NCBI GenBank assembly: GCA_947487765.1
Contig: CANKXO010000008.1
Location: 80,153 to 144,152 of the forward strand
DNA: 64,000 nt
From: an uncultured Pseudomonadales bacterium
GTDB taxonomy: Bacteria; Pseudomonadota; Gammaproteobacteria; Pseudomonadales; Cellvibrionaceae
Direction of reading: 5' to 3'
The position numbers and the translations under genes were made by a program. Under the pieces are notes generated by a model that made no database searches, was not told the DNA's origin, and was given only the letters and a program-made list of their open reading frames with translations. Shown here piece after piece: positions 56,847-64,000 of this stretch (position 1 is the stretch's first letter; each line of letters starts with the position of its first letter).

Positions 56847-59090
56847 ATGTTTCAAAATGAATCAGGACAAAATCCTGAGGCATCTTTAGGCGAACAGCCT
56901 ACCGATCAACAAGTAAATAATGAGCAATTAACCGATGAAGTGGCGGAGCTCAGTCCTGCGTCAGAAGAATTGCGTCACCATGACCCGCTGCTTATTTGTT
57001 TACTTCAAATGACCCGCTTGAAAGATGCGCCTTGTTCAGAAACGTCCCTTATTGCAGGGCTGCCTTTAGTTGATGAACGTTTAACGCCGGAATTATTTGT
57101 GCGTGCTGCAAGCCGAGCAGGGTTGGAGGCAAAAGTTGTTGAGCGTAAGTTGTTTGATATTTCATCAATCGTATTGCCTGTTGTTTTATTGTTGGAAGAT
57201 AACAACGCTGTTGTATTAAAGACAGTTGATTCGGCACAAGGTAAAGCAATTGTTATCAATGAAACAGAGGCCAGAGAAAGTGAGATTTCGTTATCTAACC
57301 TCACTGAAAAATATACAGGTTATGCCATCTATGTAAAAACTGAACAGCGCTTCGAGCAAACAGCTGACTTAAAAACCAAAACGGCAAGTGAGCATTGGTT
57401 TTGGTCAGTCATGAAGTCATCCTGGCGCATTTATCGTGATGTATTAGTTGCTTCTTTTTTTATTAATCTCTTTGCAATTGCAACGCCATTATTTGTCATG
57501 AATGTTTATGATCGCGTTGTACCTAATCAGGCGATAGAGACACTGTGGGTGTTAGCTATCGGAGTGATTATTGTCTATGTTTTCGATTTAATCTTAAAAG
57601 GCCTGCGTGGTTATTTTATTGAAGTTGCTGGAAAAAAATCCGATATTATTTTGTCGGCTTTCTTATTCGAGCGTGTATTGGGATCTCGATATAGTGAGCG
57701 TCCCTCTTCGATAGGCTCTTTTGTCAGCCAGTTCCGTGAATTTGATACGGTTAGAAATTTTTATACCTCATCAACAATCGCAGCATTTGTTGATATGCCC
57801 TTCGTGATACTTTTTTTATTGTTGATATTTTATGTGGGTGGGCCATTAGTATGGGTGCCTGTGATTGCGGTACCCATTATTCTTATTTATGGCTTATGTA
57901 TGCAAAAGCCTATTAAACATGCTGTTGAGCAAACATTCGAATCTTCTGCCCAAAAAAATGCAACATTAGTTGAATCTCTTGTGGGTTTAGAGACCGTTAA
58001 AGTATTAGGTGCCGAAGGTTTCTTGCAGCGCTTATGGGAAAAATCAGTTGGGCATATGGCGCATTGGAGCCAGCGGATGCGTTTGTTGTCTTTGTCCGTC
58101 GGTTTGTTTGCAGGTTTGATTCAGCAATTAGCTAGTGTTGTTGTGATTATTGCTGGCGTATATTTAATTGTTGAGCGTGAATTGACAATGGGAGCATTAA
58201 TTGCCACTTTTATGTTGGCCAGCCGAGCAATGGGACCTATTGCACAAGTTGCCAGCTTATTAGTCAGTTATGATCAAACAAAAACAGCATTGTCTGCATT
58301 GGATTCTATTGTTGCGAAAAATCAGGAACGTGTACCTGAAAGACCTTTTGTAAAGCGCCCTAGTTTTGAAGGTGCGATACAATTCAATAAAGTGACTTTT
58401 AACTATCCTGATGAGACTCAATCGGCTTTGGACAATGTGTCGTTCAAAATTAATCCAGGCGAAAAAGTTGCCATTATTGGTCGTATAGGTTCAGGTAAAA
58501 CAACGATACAAAAATTATTATTAGGCTTATATCAGCCGAGTCAGGGTAGTGTTTTATTTGATGGAATTGATAGCCAACAAATTGATCCTGCAGATTTGCG
58601 TGGACATATTGGTCATGTGCCGCAAGATGTAATTTTATTCTCAGGTTCAATCAAATCGAATATTGTTTACGGATCGCCTCATATTGAAGATTCAGAAATT
58701 ATCCGTGTTGCCAACGCCTCTGGTGTAAAAGAATTTGTTGATCGGCATCCTCTTGGGTTTGATCGACCAGTGGGTGAGCGAGGGCAGGCATTGTCTGGCG
58801 GGCAGCGGCAAAGCATTGGTATTGCACGCTCTCTTTTGAGCAATCCGTCAATGTGCTTAATGGATGAGCCGACGAGTGGTATGGATAATAGTACAGAGTC
58901 TTTAATTAAAGAAAACCTAACAACTGCACTTAAAGGTAAAACATTAGTGTTAGTGACTCACAAAACATCATTACTATCATTGGTTGATCGAGTGATAGTG
59001 CTGGATGGTGGTAAATTAATTGCAGATGGGCAAAAAGAGTCGGTCTTAGATGCACTTAAAAAGGGGCAGTTACGTGTCGCTCAATCCTGA
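56847..59090 (+). CDS. lapB: Type I secretion permease/ATPase, LapB-type
   Basis: A 747-residue ABC exporter. An acidic N-terminal tail is followed by a C39 peptidase-like domain (about 45-180) without the catalytic Cys, which only binds substrate. Then come the membrane domain (about 185-470) and the ATPase, with Walker A GRIGSGKT (545-552), signature LSGGQRQSIGIARSLL and Walker B MCLMDEPTS. LapB-type exporters with degenerate C39 domains export giant RTX adhesins. The genes for its adaptor, outer-membrane channel and adhesin follow directly. Confidence 0.93.
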   Translation: MFQNESGQNPEASLGEQPTDQQVNNEQLTDEVAELSPASEELRHHDPLLICLLQMTRLKDAPCSETSLIAGLPLVDERLTPELFVRAASRAGLEAKVVERKLFDISSIVLPVVLLLEDNNAVVLKTVDSAQGKAIVINETEARESEISLSNLTEKYTGYAIYVKTEQRFEQTADLKTKTASEHWFWSVMKSSWRIYRDVLVASFFINLFAIATPLFVMNVYDRVVPNQAIETLWVLAIGVIIVYVFDLILKGLRGYFIEVAGKKSDIILSAFLFERVLGSRYSERPSSIGSFVSQFREFDTVRNFYTSSTIAAFVDMPFVILFLLLIFYVGGPLVWVPVIAVPIILIYGLCMQKPIKHAVEQTFESSAQKNATLVESLVGLETVKVLGAEGFLQRLWEKSVGHMAHWSQRMRLLSLSVGLFAGLIQQLASVVVIIAGVYLIVERELTMGALIATFMLASRAMGPIAQVASLLVSYDQTKTALSALDSIVAKNQERVPERPFVKRPSFEGAIQFNKVTFNYPDETQSALDNVSFKINPGEKVAIIGRIGSGKTTIQKLLLGLYQPSQGSVLFDGIDSQQIDPADLRGHIGHVPQDVILFSGSIKSNIVYGSPHIEDSEIIRVANASGVKEFVDRHPLGFDRPVGERGQALSGGQRQSIGIARSLLSNPSMCLMDEPTSGMDNSTESLIKENLTTALKGKTLVLVTHKTSLLSLVDRVIVLDGGKLIADGQKESVLDALKKGQLRVAQS

Positions 59091-60432
59091 TCAAATGATG
59101 GCTGCAAAATCTCGTCCCGTATCTCAAGAAGACTTATCTTTTGCGTCGTCAGCTGCCGCTGCAGTTCTACACCAATCTCCAAAAGGTGGACAGCAATTAC
59201 TATGGGCTATTGTTGTTTTTATTATTGGTATGGTCGTGTGGGCAGCAGTGGCATATATTGATGAATTTACGCGAGGGGATGGCCGCGTCATACCTTCACG
59301 GTCTGTACAGTTAGTGCAAAACCTGGAAGGTGGCATTGTTGCAGAAGTGTTTGTAAGAGAAGGTAAACTGGTAAAAAGTGGCGATCCATTATTACGTTTA
59401 GATGATATGCGATTTTCCTCTTCTTTAAGAGAAACAGAAGTGAATCAATCGCAACTACAGGCTAAGGCCGCACGTTTGAAAGCAGAGGCCAATGGAAAAG
59501 AATTTCCTGAAGAGCAGCTGCGAGCGAGCATGCCCAAACATGAAGTCGATGGCGAAAAGGATTTATACCTTGCCCGCCAACAAGAATTATCATCCAGTAA
59601 TGAAGTCATTCGCCAGCAGATTACTCAAAAACAGCAAGAGTTATCAGAGTTAAAAGCAAAGTCTCAACAATTGCGTCGTAGTTATAATTTATTAAAGAAA
59701 GAGTTAGATCTGACACAACCATTGGTTAAACAGGGTGCTGTATCAAGAGTTGAATTGCTGCGCCTTCAACGACAGGCCAATGATTTAGATGGTGAACTGC
59801 AAGCAGCTAAACTATCTAAACCTCGTATTGAAGCATCGTTGGTTGAATTAGAACAAAAGCTGGCAGCAGCAGATTCGGCTTTTCGCAGTAAAGCTCAAGC
59901 AGAATACAATGAAGTGCAGGCAGAGTTAGCAATACTCAAGGAATCCACCCAAGCAATTGTAGATCAGGTTGATCGACGGTTAGTGAAATCTCCTGTAACA
60001 GGCACGATAAAACAGATTTTTGTGAAAACCTTAGGGGGCGTTGTTCAGCCAGGCATGGACTTGTTGGAAATTGTCCCATCGGAAGATAGCTTGTTAGTTG
60101 AAACACGTATACGCCCAGCTGATATCGCTTTTATGCACCCAGGGCAAAAAGCCATGGTGAAATTTACGGCATATGACTTTTCTATTCATGGAGGCTTGCA
60201 GGGGCAGGTTGTTAATATTAGCCCAGATACCATTGTCGATGATGAAGGGGAAAGCTTTTATCTGGTACAGATAGAAACAGATACATCATTTTTAGGGAGT
60301 GCTGCTGATCCGCTACCTATCATCCCAGGAATGACCGTAAATGTGGATATTCTCACAGGTAAAAAGACTGTATTAGACTATATTCTGAAACCCATACTAA
60401 AAACAAAACAATTAGCCTTAAGAGAGCGGTAA
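59074..60432 (+). CDS. lapC: Type I secretion adaptor (membrane fusion protein), LapC-type
   Basis: An HlyD-family adaptor of 452 residues with one inner-membrane segment (about 42-62), a lipoyl-like segment (VQNLEGGIVAEVFVREG, LVKSGDPLLRLDD), a long coiled-coil hairpin (about 120-285) and a C-terminal beta domain (KSPVTGTIKQIFVKTLGGVVQPG). The longest frame starts at 59050, but GTG 59074 has AAGGGG eight bases upstream and is preferred; it overlaps lapB by 17 bases. It bridges exporter and TolC-like channel. Confidence 0.93.
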   Translation: MSLNPDQMMAAKSRPVSQEDLSFASSAAAAVLHQSPKGGQQLLWAIVVFIIGMVVWAAVAYIDEFTRGDGRVIPSRSVQLVQNLEGGIVAEVFVREGKLVKSGDPLLRLDDMRFSSSLRETEVNQSQLQAKAARLKAEANGKEFPEEQLRASMPKHEVDGEKDLYLARQQELSSSNEVIRQQITQKQQELSELKAKSQQLRRSYNLLKKELDLTQPLVKQGAVSRVELLRLQRQANDLDGELQAAKLSKPRIEASLVELEQKLAAADSAFRSKAQAEYNEVQAELAILKESTQAIVDQVDRRLVKSPVTGTIKQIFVKTLGGVVQPGMDLLEIVPSEDSLLVETRIRPADIAFMHPGQKAMVKFTAYDFSIHGGLQGQVVNISPDTIVDDEGESFYLVQIETDTSFLGSAADPLPIIPGMTVNVDILTGKKTVLDYILKPILKTKQLALRER

Positions 60433-60690
60433 TAATAGTTAATAGATTGAAAATAAACCCATTGATACTTCAGTTTAAGCCGTATATCCGTTTTCTTCTT
60501 TATGTGGGCATTTAAATGAATAAATAAGAGTTGTAGAGTGTTGATTCTTATATATTTTATGATAGTTAATCCATCCTTTTATATAAAACTGTTATTATTA
60601 CGAAGAATAAGTCTAAAAAATCTTGCTGTATAAAAAACGATCCACTAAAATGTGAACTGTGTCACACTTTTTGCCGTTAAGGAAACTTAC

Positions 60691-61974
60691 ATGAAAAAAT
60701 CATTCAGGTTGTTAGGTGTTTTGGGAGTAACGATGTTTGTATCATCGCTGGCATCAGCTCTGACTCTAACCGAGGTTGTAGAACATACATTAAAGACAAA
60801 TCCCGATTTGTTAGCTGCGCGTGAACGAGTCCTTGCTCGTGAGAGTGAAATTCGTGGTGCCAAAGCAGGTTACTTGCCTACATTAGATGCTGAGTTGGGT
60901 ATTGGCCGGGAATGGACCGAGTCTCCGGCAACTGGTAATGATGATGTTGAGCTAACACGTAAAGAAGCGGCTCTTCGGTTGCGTCAGATGATTTATGATG
61001 GAAGCGCCACCTCAAGCGAAGTTGATAGGCAAAAAGCTCGCTATAACAGTGCTTTGTTTGATGCTGTCGCAACAGAAGAAACCACATCACTCCAAGTGGC
61101 AGAAGCTTATATTAATGTCATGCGTGAATCTGAGTTGCTACAGTTACTGAAAAAATCATTAGATGAGCATCAGAATATATACGATCAAATGTCATTGCGC
61201 AGCAATGCGGGTGTTGGCAGCCGTTCTGATCTAGACCAAATCTCCGCACGTCTTTCTCTTGCAAAAAGTAACTATGTTGCCGGGCAAAACAACCTGCAAG
61301 ACGCCATTAGTAACTTTTACGGGGTGGTCGGCTATTTGCCAGAGATTTCGACGATGGCTAAACCTGAAGGTGTTGATGTTTCTAATTCGATTGAGCAGGC
61401 CTTAAAATCAGCCTATGAAAATCATCCTCAACTTAAATCTGCAGATGCCGATATTGAAGCTGCAAAAGCGCAATATCGTGCCAGTAAGAGCAGTTATCAC
61501 CCGACATTAGCTCTTGAAGGTGATCGCACCTGGAATGAAGATATTGACGGTATCGAGGGCGATAATCAAGATTGGGTCATTGCTTTACGTCTACGATACA
61601 ACCTGTATAACGGCGGTGCTGATAAAGCTCGTAAGAAGCAGACAGCCTCGTTATTAGATGAATCTAAAGAGGTTCGCAGTACGACTAAGCGTCAGGTAGA
61701 AGAAAGTATGCGTTTATCCTGGAATGCATACCAATTTACACAACAGCAACTGGGTTTCTTAACGACCTATGTGGATTCAGTTGTTGCAACGCGTGAAGCC
61801 TACCGTAAACAGTTTAATATTGGTAAACGTTCACTACTGGATTTATTGAATACTGAAAATGAGTTATTGGATGCCAATCGCAATTACTTAAATGCGAGTT
61901 ATGACCAATTACTCTCTCAGTATCGAGTTGCTCAGGCAGAAGGTAATTTAACCATTAAATTGGGTATAAAATAA
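60691..61974 (+). CDS. lapE: TolC-family outer-membrane channel, LapE-type
   Basis: A 427-residue outer-membrane efflux protein with signal peptide (cleavage near SALTL, about residue 23). Two OEP repeats are visible, starting with LTEVVEHTLKTNPDLLAARERV and continuing as ALKSAYENHPQLKSADADIEAAKAQY. ATG 60691 follows AAGGAAAC; the upstream in-frame extension is rejected. Together with LapB and LapC types it completes the type I channel for the adhesin that follows. Confidence 0.93.
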   Translation: MKKSFRLLGVLGVTMFVSSLASALTLTEVVEHTLKTNPDLLAARERVLARESEIRGAKAGYLPTLDAELGIGREWTESPATGNDDVELTRKEAALRLRQMIYDGSATSSEVDRQKARYNSALFDAVATEETTSLQVAEAYINVMRESELLQLLKKSLDEHQNIYDQMSLRSNAGVGSRSDLDQISARLSLAKSNYVAGQNNLQDAISNFYGVVGYLPEISTMAKPEGVDVSNSIEQALKSAYENHPQLKSADADIEAAKAQYRASKSSYHPTLALEGDRTWNEDIDGIEGDNQDWVIALRLRYNLYNGGADKARKKQTASLLDESKEVRSTTKRQVEESMRLSWNAYQFTQQQLGFLTTYVDSVVATREAYRKQFNIGKRSLLDLLNTENELLDANRNYLNASYDQLLSQYRVAQAEGNLTIKLGIK

Positions 61975-62063
61975 CCAGTTTAAGAACAAAAGATTATTTG
62001 TGCATATTGTTTTTATCTCTAATAATGAATATTGGGTCTTATTAAATCGTTGAGAGGTAGTTT

Positions 62064-64000
62064 ATGGCCGATGGAAATATAGTGTCATCAAGCATTCCAG
62101 AAGAATTCACTAAGGTACGTGGTGAAATTGCAGAAGCTAGAGGTGATGTCACTTTAATCAGGGCGTCGGGAGAAGAAGTTGTTGTCGAAAATGGCACCAA
62201 AATCTTCCTGAACGACATAGTAAATAGTCATGATAACAGTGCTGTTGTTATCTTTTTTGCTAATGGCGGCGCGCTAACGTTAGGTCAAGACCAGCAACTA
62301 CCTTTGACTAAACCCTTTTTTGATCAACTTGAGTCCTCAAAAGAAGAGGGTTCACTCGAAGAAGCTGTTAGTGTTGAAGCTTTGGAGCAAGCTATTGCTG
62401 AAGGCCGAAGCCTTGAAGAAATACTGCAAGCCCCGGCAGCAGGTGGCGAAACCCCTAATCTTGACGGTACCTCTTCATCGGTCATCTTTTATCAGCGTAC
62501 TGGCGATTCTTTACTGCCAGTAAGTGGTTTTCAAACGAATACATTTAGTAGTAATACGAACCTTATTATTAATGAGTTTGGTGATCTTGATAGTAATAAT
62601 CAACTAAACGCGACTAATGACCCTCCTGTTGCTTTGGCGAGCGCAGCAACCACCAGTGAAAACACACTGATAACAGGTAATGTATCAGCAACAGATTCAG
62701 ATGGCACCGTTGTTAGTTACTCTCTAGATACCGATGTGCCGACAGGAAGCTTGACTTTTAATCCTGATGGCAGCTATACCTTTGACCCAGGTACTGATTT
62801 TAATGGCCTTGGCGAAGGCGATACCCAGGATATTACATTTACTTATACTGCAACAGATAATGACGGTAATGTGAGTGAGCCTGCGACAGTTACCATTACT
62901 GTTACAGGGGTCAACGATGATCCAGTTGCTGAAGATGATGTTGCTACCACAGCAGAAGATACACCTTTAGTTTCTACTGTTGATCTGGATGCTAACGATA
63001 CTGATGTTGATGGCGACACACTAAGCGTTACTCCTGGGACATTCTCAACGACACAAGGCGGTACTATTGTTATTGCGGCTGATGGTAGTTACACCTATAC
63101 CCCAGCAGCTAATTTTAATGGTACTGATACCGTCGATTACACCGTAGTGGATGGTAATGGCGGCAGCGATACTGGGACATTAACCGTAACAGTCACTGCT
63201 GTAAATGATGCGCCAGTTGCTGTTGATGACGTTGCTTCCACTCTAGTAAATACTCCAATCAATAACATTAATGTGCTTGCCAATGACAGCGATGTTGATA
63301 ATTCAAATAGCGAATTAACTGTCAGTGCGCCAACGTTAGTAGATCCAAGTCAAGGTACGGTTAGCGTTAACCCTGATGGCACTTTAAATTTCACGCCTGC
63401 TGTGGGTGTATTAGGCCCTGTTGAAATTACTTATACGCTAACTGACCCCGGCGGCTTAAGTGATACGGCGACTTTAACAGTAAGTATAACCAGCAGTGGT
63501 ATTCCTACAGTTACGATTCCAAATGACGACAGCATTGGTGCAAACACTGATGATGTAGTGGTGGCGGAAGATGGCACGACGTCAGGCAGTTTCACAGTCA
63601 GTGCACCAGATGGTTTAGTGAGTGTCCAGATTGGTGGTAGCACGATTCCAGTCGCGACCTTATTGGGTGCTTCAGTGGCCGCTCCTGTTGATGTGACGGG
63701 TGAGACCAACGGCACCTTACAAATTACAGGATACGATGCGGGCACGGGTGTGATTAGTTACACCTACGATCCGACGGGGACGAGTACCGATCACACCGGT
63801 GCGTCTAATGACAGTGTGACGGAAAGTTTAGCGATAGTAGTGAACGACAGTGCGGGTAATACCGGCACGGGCACTTTGGATATCGGTATTACGGATACGG
63901 CTCCAACAGCGGCAGCGGATACCCGCACGGTCAGTGAAGATGATTTGAGCAGCACTGGTAACGTGATTACAGGAGTAAATGCTTCTGCGGATACTTTGGG
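62064..64000 (+). CDS. Giant LapA-type adhesin, N-terminal part (runs off the window)
   Basis: The frame is open from ATG 62064 to the window edge (at least 645 residues). Residues 1-130 form the retention module typical of LapA-like adhesins, with no Sec signal peptide (such proteins are exported by type I secretion from the C-terminus). The dialanine site PAAG lies at 124-127 (QAPAAGGE), the place LapG-type proteases cut. From about residue 185 there are tandem Ig/cadherin-like or VCBS-like repeats (for example NDAPVAVDDVAS, PDGSYTFDPGTDFNG, PDGTLNFTPA). Expected: hundreds more repeats and a C-terminal RTX secretion signal outside the window. Confidence 0.92.
   Translation, partial: MADGNIVSSSIPEEFTKVRGEIAEARGDVTLIRASGEEVVVENGTKIFLNDIVNSHDNSAVVIFFANGGALTLGQDQQLPLTKPFFDQLESSKEEGSLEEAVSVEALEQAIAEGRSLEEILQAPAAGGETPNLDGTSSSVIFYQRTGDSLLPVSGFQTNTFSSNTNLIINEFGDLDSNNQLNATNDPPVALASAATTSENTLITGNVSATDSDGTVVSYSLDTDVPTGSLTFNPDGSYTFDPGTDFNGLGEGDTQDITFTYTATDNDGNVSEPATVTITVTGVNDDPVAEDDVATTAEDTPLVSTVDLDANDTDVDGDTLSVTPGTFSTTQGGTIVIAADGSYTYTPAANFNGTDTVDYTVVDGNGGSDTGTLTVTVTAVNDAPVAVDDVASTLVNTPINNINVLANDSDVDNSNSELTVSAPTLVDPSQGTVSVNPDGTLNFTPAVGVLGPVEITYTLTDPGGLSDTATLTVSITSSGIPTVTIPNDDSIGANTDDVVVAEDGTTSGSFTVSAPDGLVSVQIGGSTIPVATLLGASVAAPVDVTGETNGTLQITGYDAGTGVISYTYDPTGTSTDHTGASNDSVTESLAIVVNDSAGNTGTGTLDIGITDTAPTAAADTRTVSEDDLSSTGNVITGVNASADTL

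Noticed and set aside
63431..63745. Minus-strand 104-residue frame inside the adhesin
   Set aside because: It is a composition shadow of the Thr/Val/Asp-rich repeats, with no ribosome site.

Overview
The window is an AT-rich stretch of a gammaproteobacterial chromosome, probably from a free-living marine or aquatic species. The backbone pyrG-kdsA-eno-ftsB-ispD-ispF-pcm-nlpD-rpoS-fdxA-mutS-pncC-recA-recX follows the gene order known from pseudomonads and relatives. TRAP transport, TonB uptake, c-di-GMP signalling and a large surface adhesin fit an aquatic, surface-colonising lifestyle. The genus cannot be named from the sequence alone.

Layout. Positions 249-9804 hold core genes for CTP synthesis, Kdo synthesis, glycolysis, division, MEP isoprenoids, protein repair, lipid-carrier recycling, an amidase activator and the stationary-phase sigma factor; truD and surE are missing from their usual place between ispF and pcm. 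Positions 10366-15404 carry a minus-strand cassette (response regulator, TonB-dependent receptor, periplasmic binding protein, histidine kinase) inserted between rpoS and fdxA. fdxA and mutS follow. Positions 19161-23644 hold small stress and metabolic genes and a cobalamin riboswitch in front of a CbiM-like membrane protein.

The accessory core lies between mutS and pncC. (i) 24043-28214 looks like an undescribed curli-like export locus: a secreted protein with three 33-residue repeats, a small partner sharing the VNIGNV motif, a CsgG-like lipoprotein fused to peptidoglycan-binding-like and DUF4384-like domains, a small secreted protein, an OmpA-type anchor and a frameshifted GIN-like protein. 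A seven-repeat FG-GAP protein follows. (ii) 29981-41274 encodes a sigma-70-like factor, a putative membrane anti-sigma factor, a Slam-like (type 11 secretion-like) TPR/beta-barrel protein, a FecR-domain protein with a TbpB-like C-terminus, a TPR-CHAT protease and a convergent exported caspase with an EF-hand-like loop. I read this as a possible dedicated surface-secretion and protease system, and it is the strongest candidate for something new. (iii) 41596-45528 is a c-di-GMP and phosphorelay cluster (REC-REC-GGDEF, REC-REC-HK, GspE_N domain, CheY-like).

After pncC-recA-recX, with a perfect SOS box, come a minus-strand TAXI/TRAP transporter with a stand-alone prephenate dehydratase domain, the late cobalamin genes cobO-cobT-cobC-cobS-cbiB, and a Lap-type type I secretion operon. 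The window ends inside a giant adhesin whose N-terminus carries a PAAG dialanine site of the kind cleaved by LapG proteases. The theme of the accessory DNA is surface structures and their regulation: fibre-like subunits, outer-membrane secretion, exported proteases, c-di-GMP and a cleavable adhesin.
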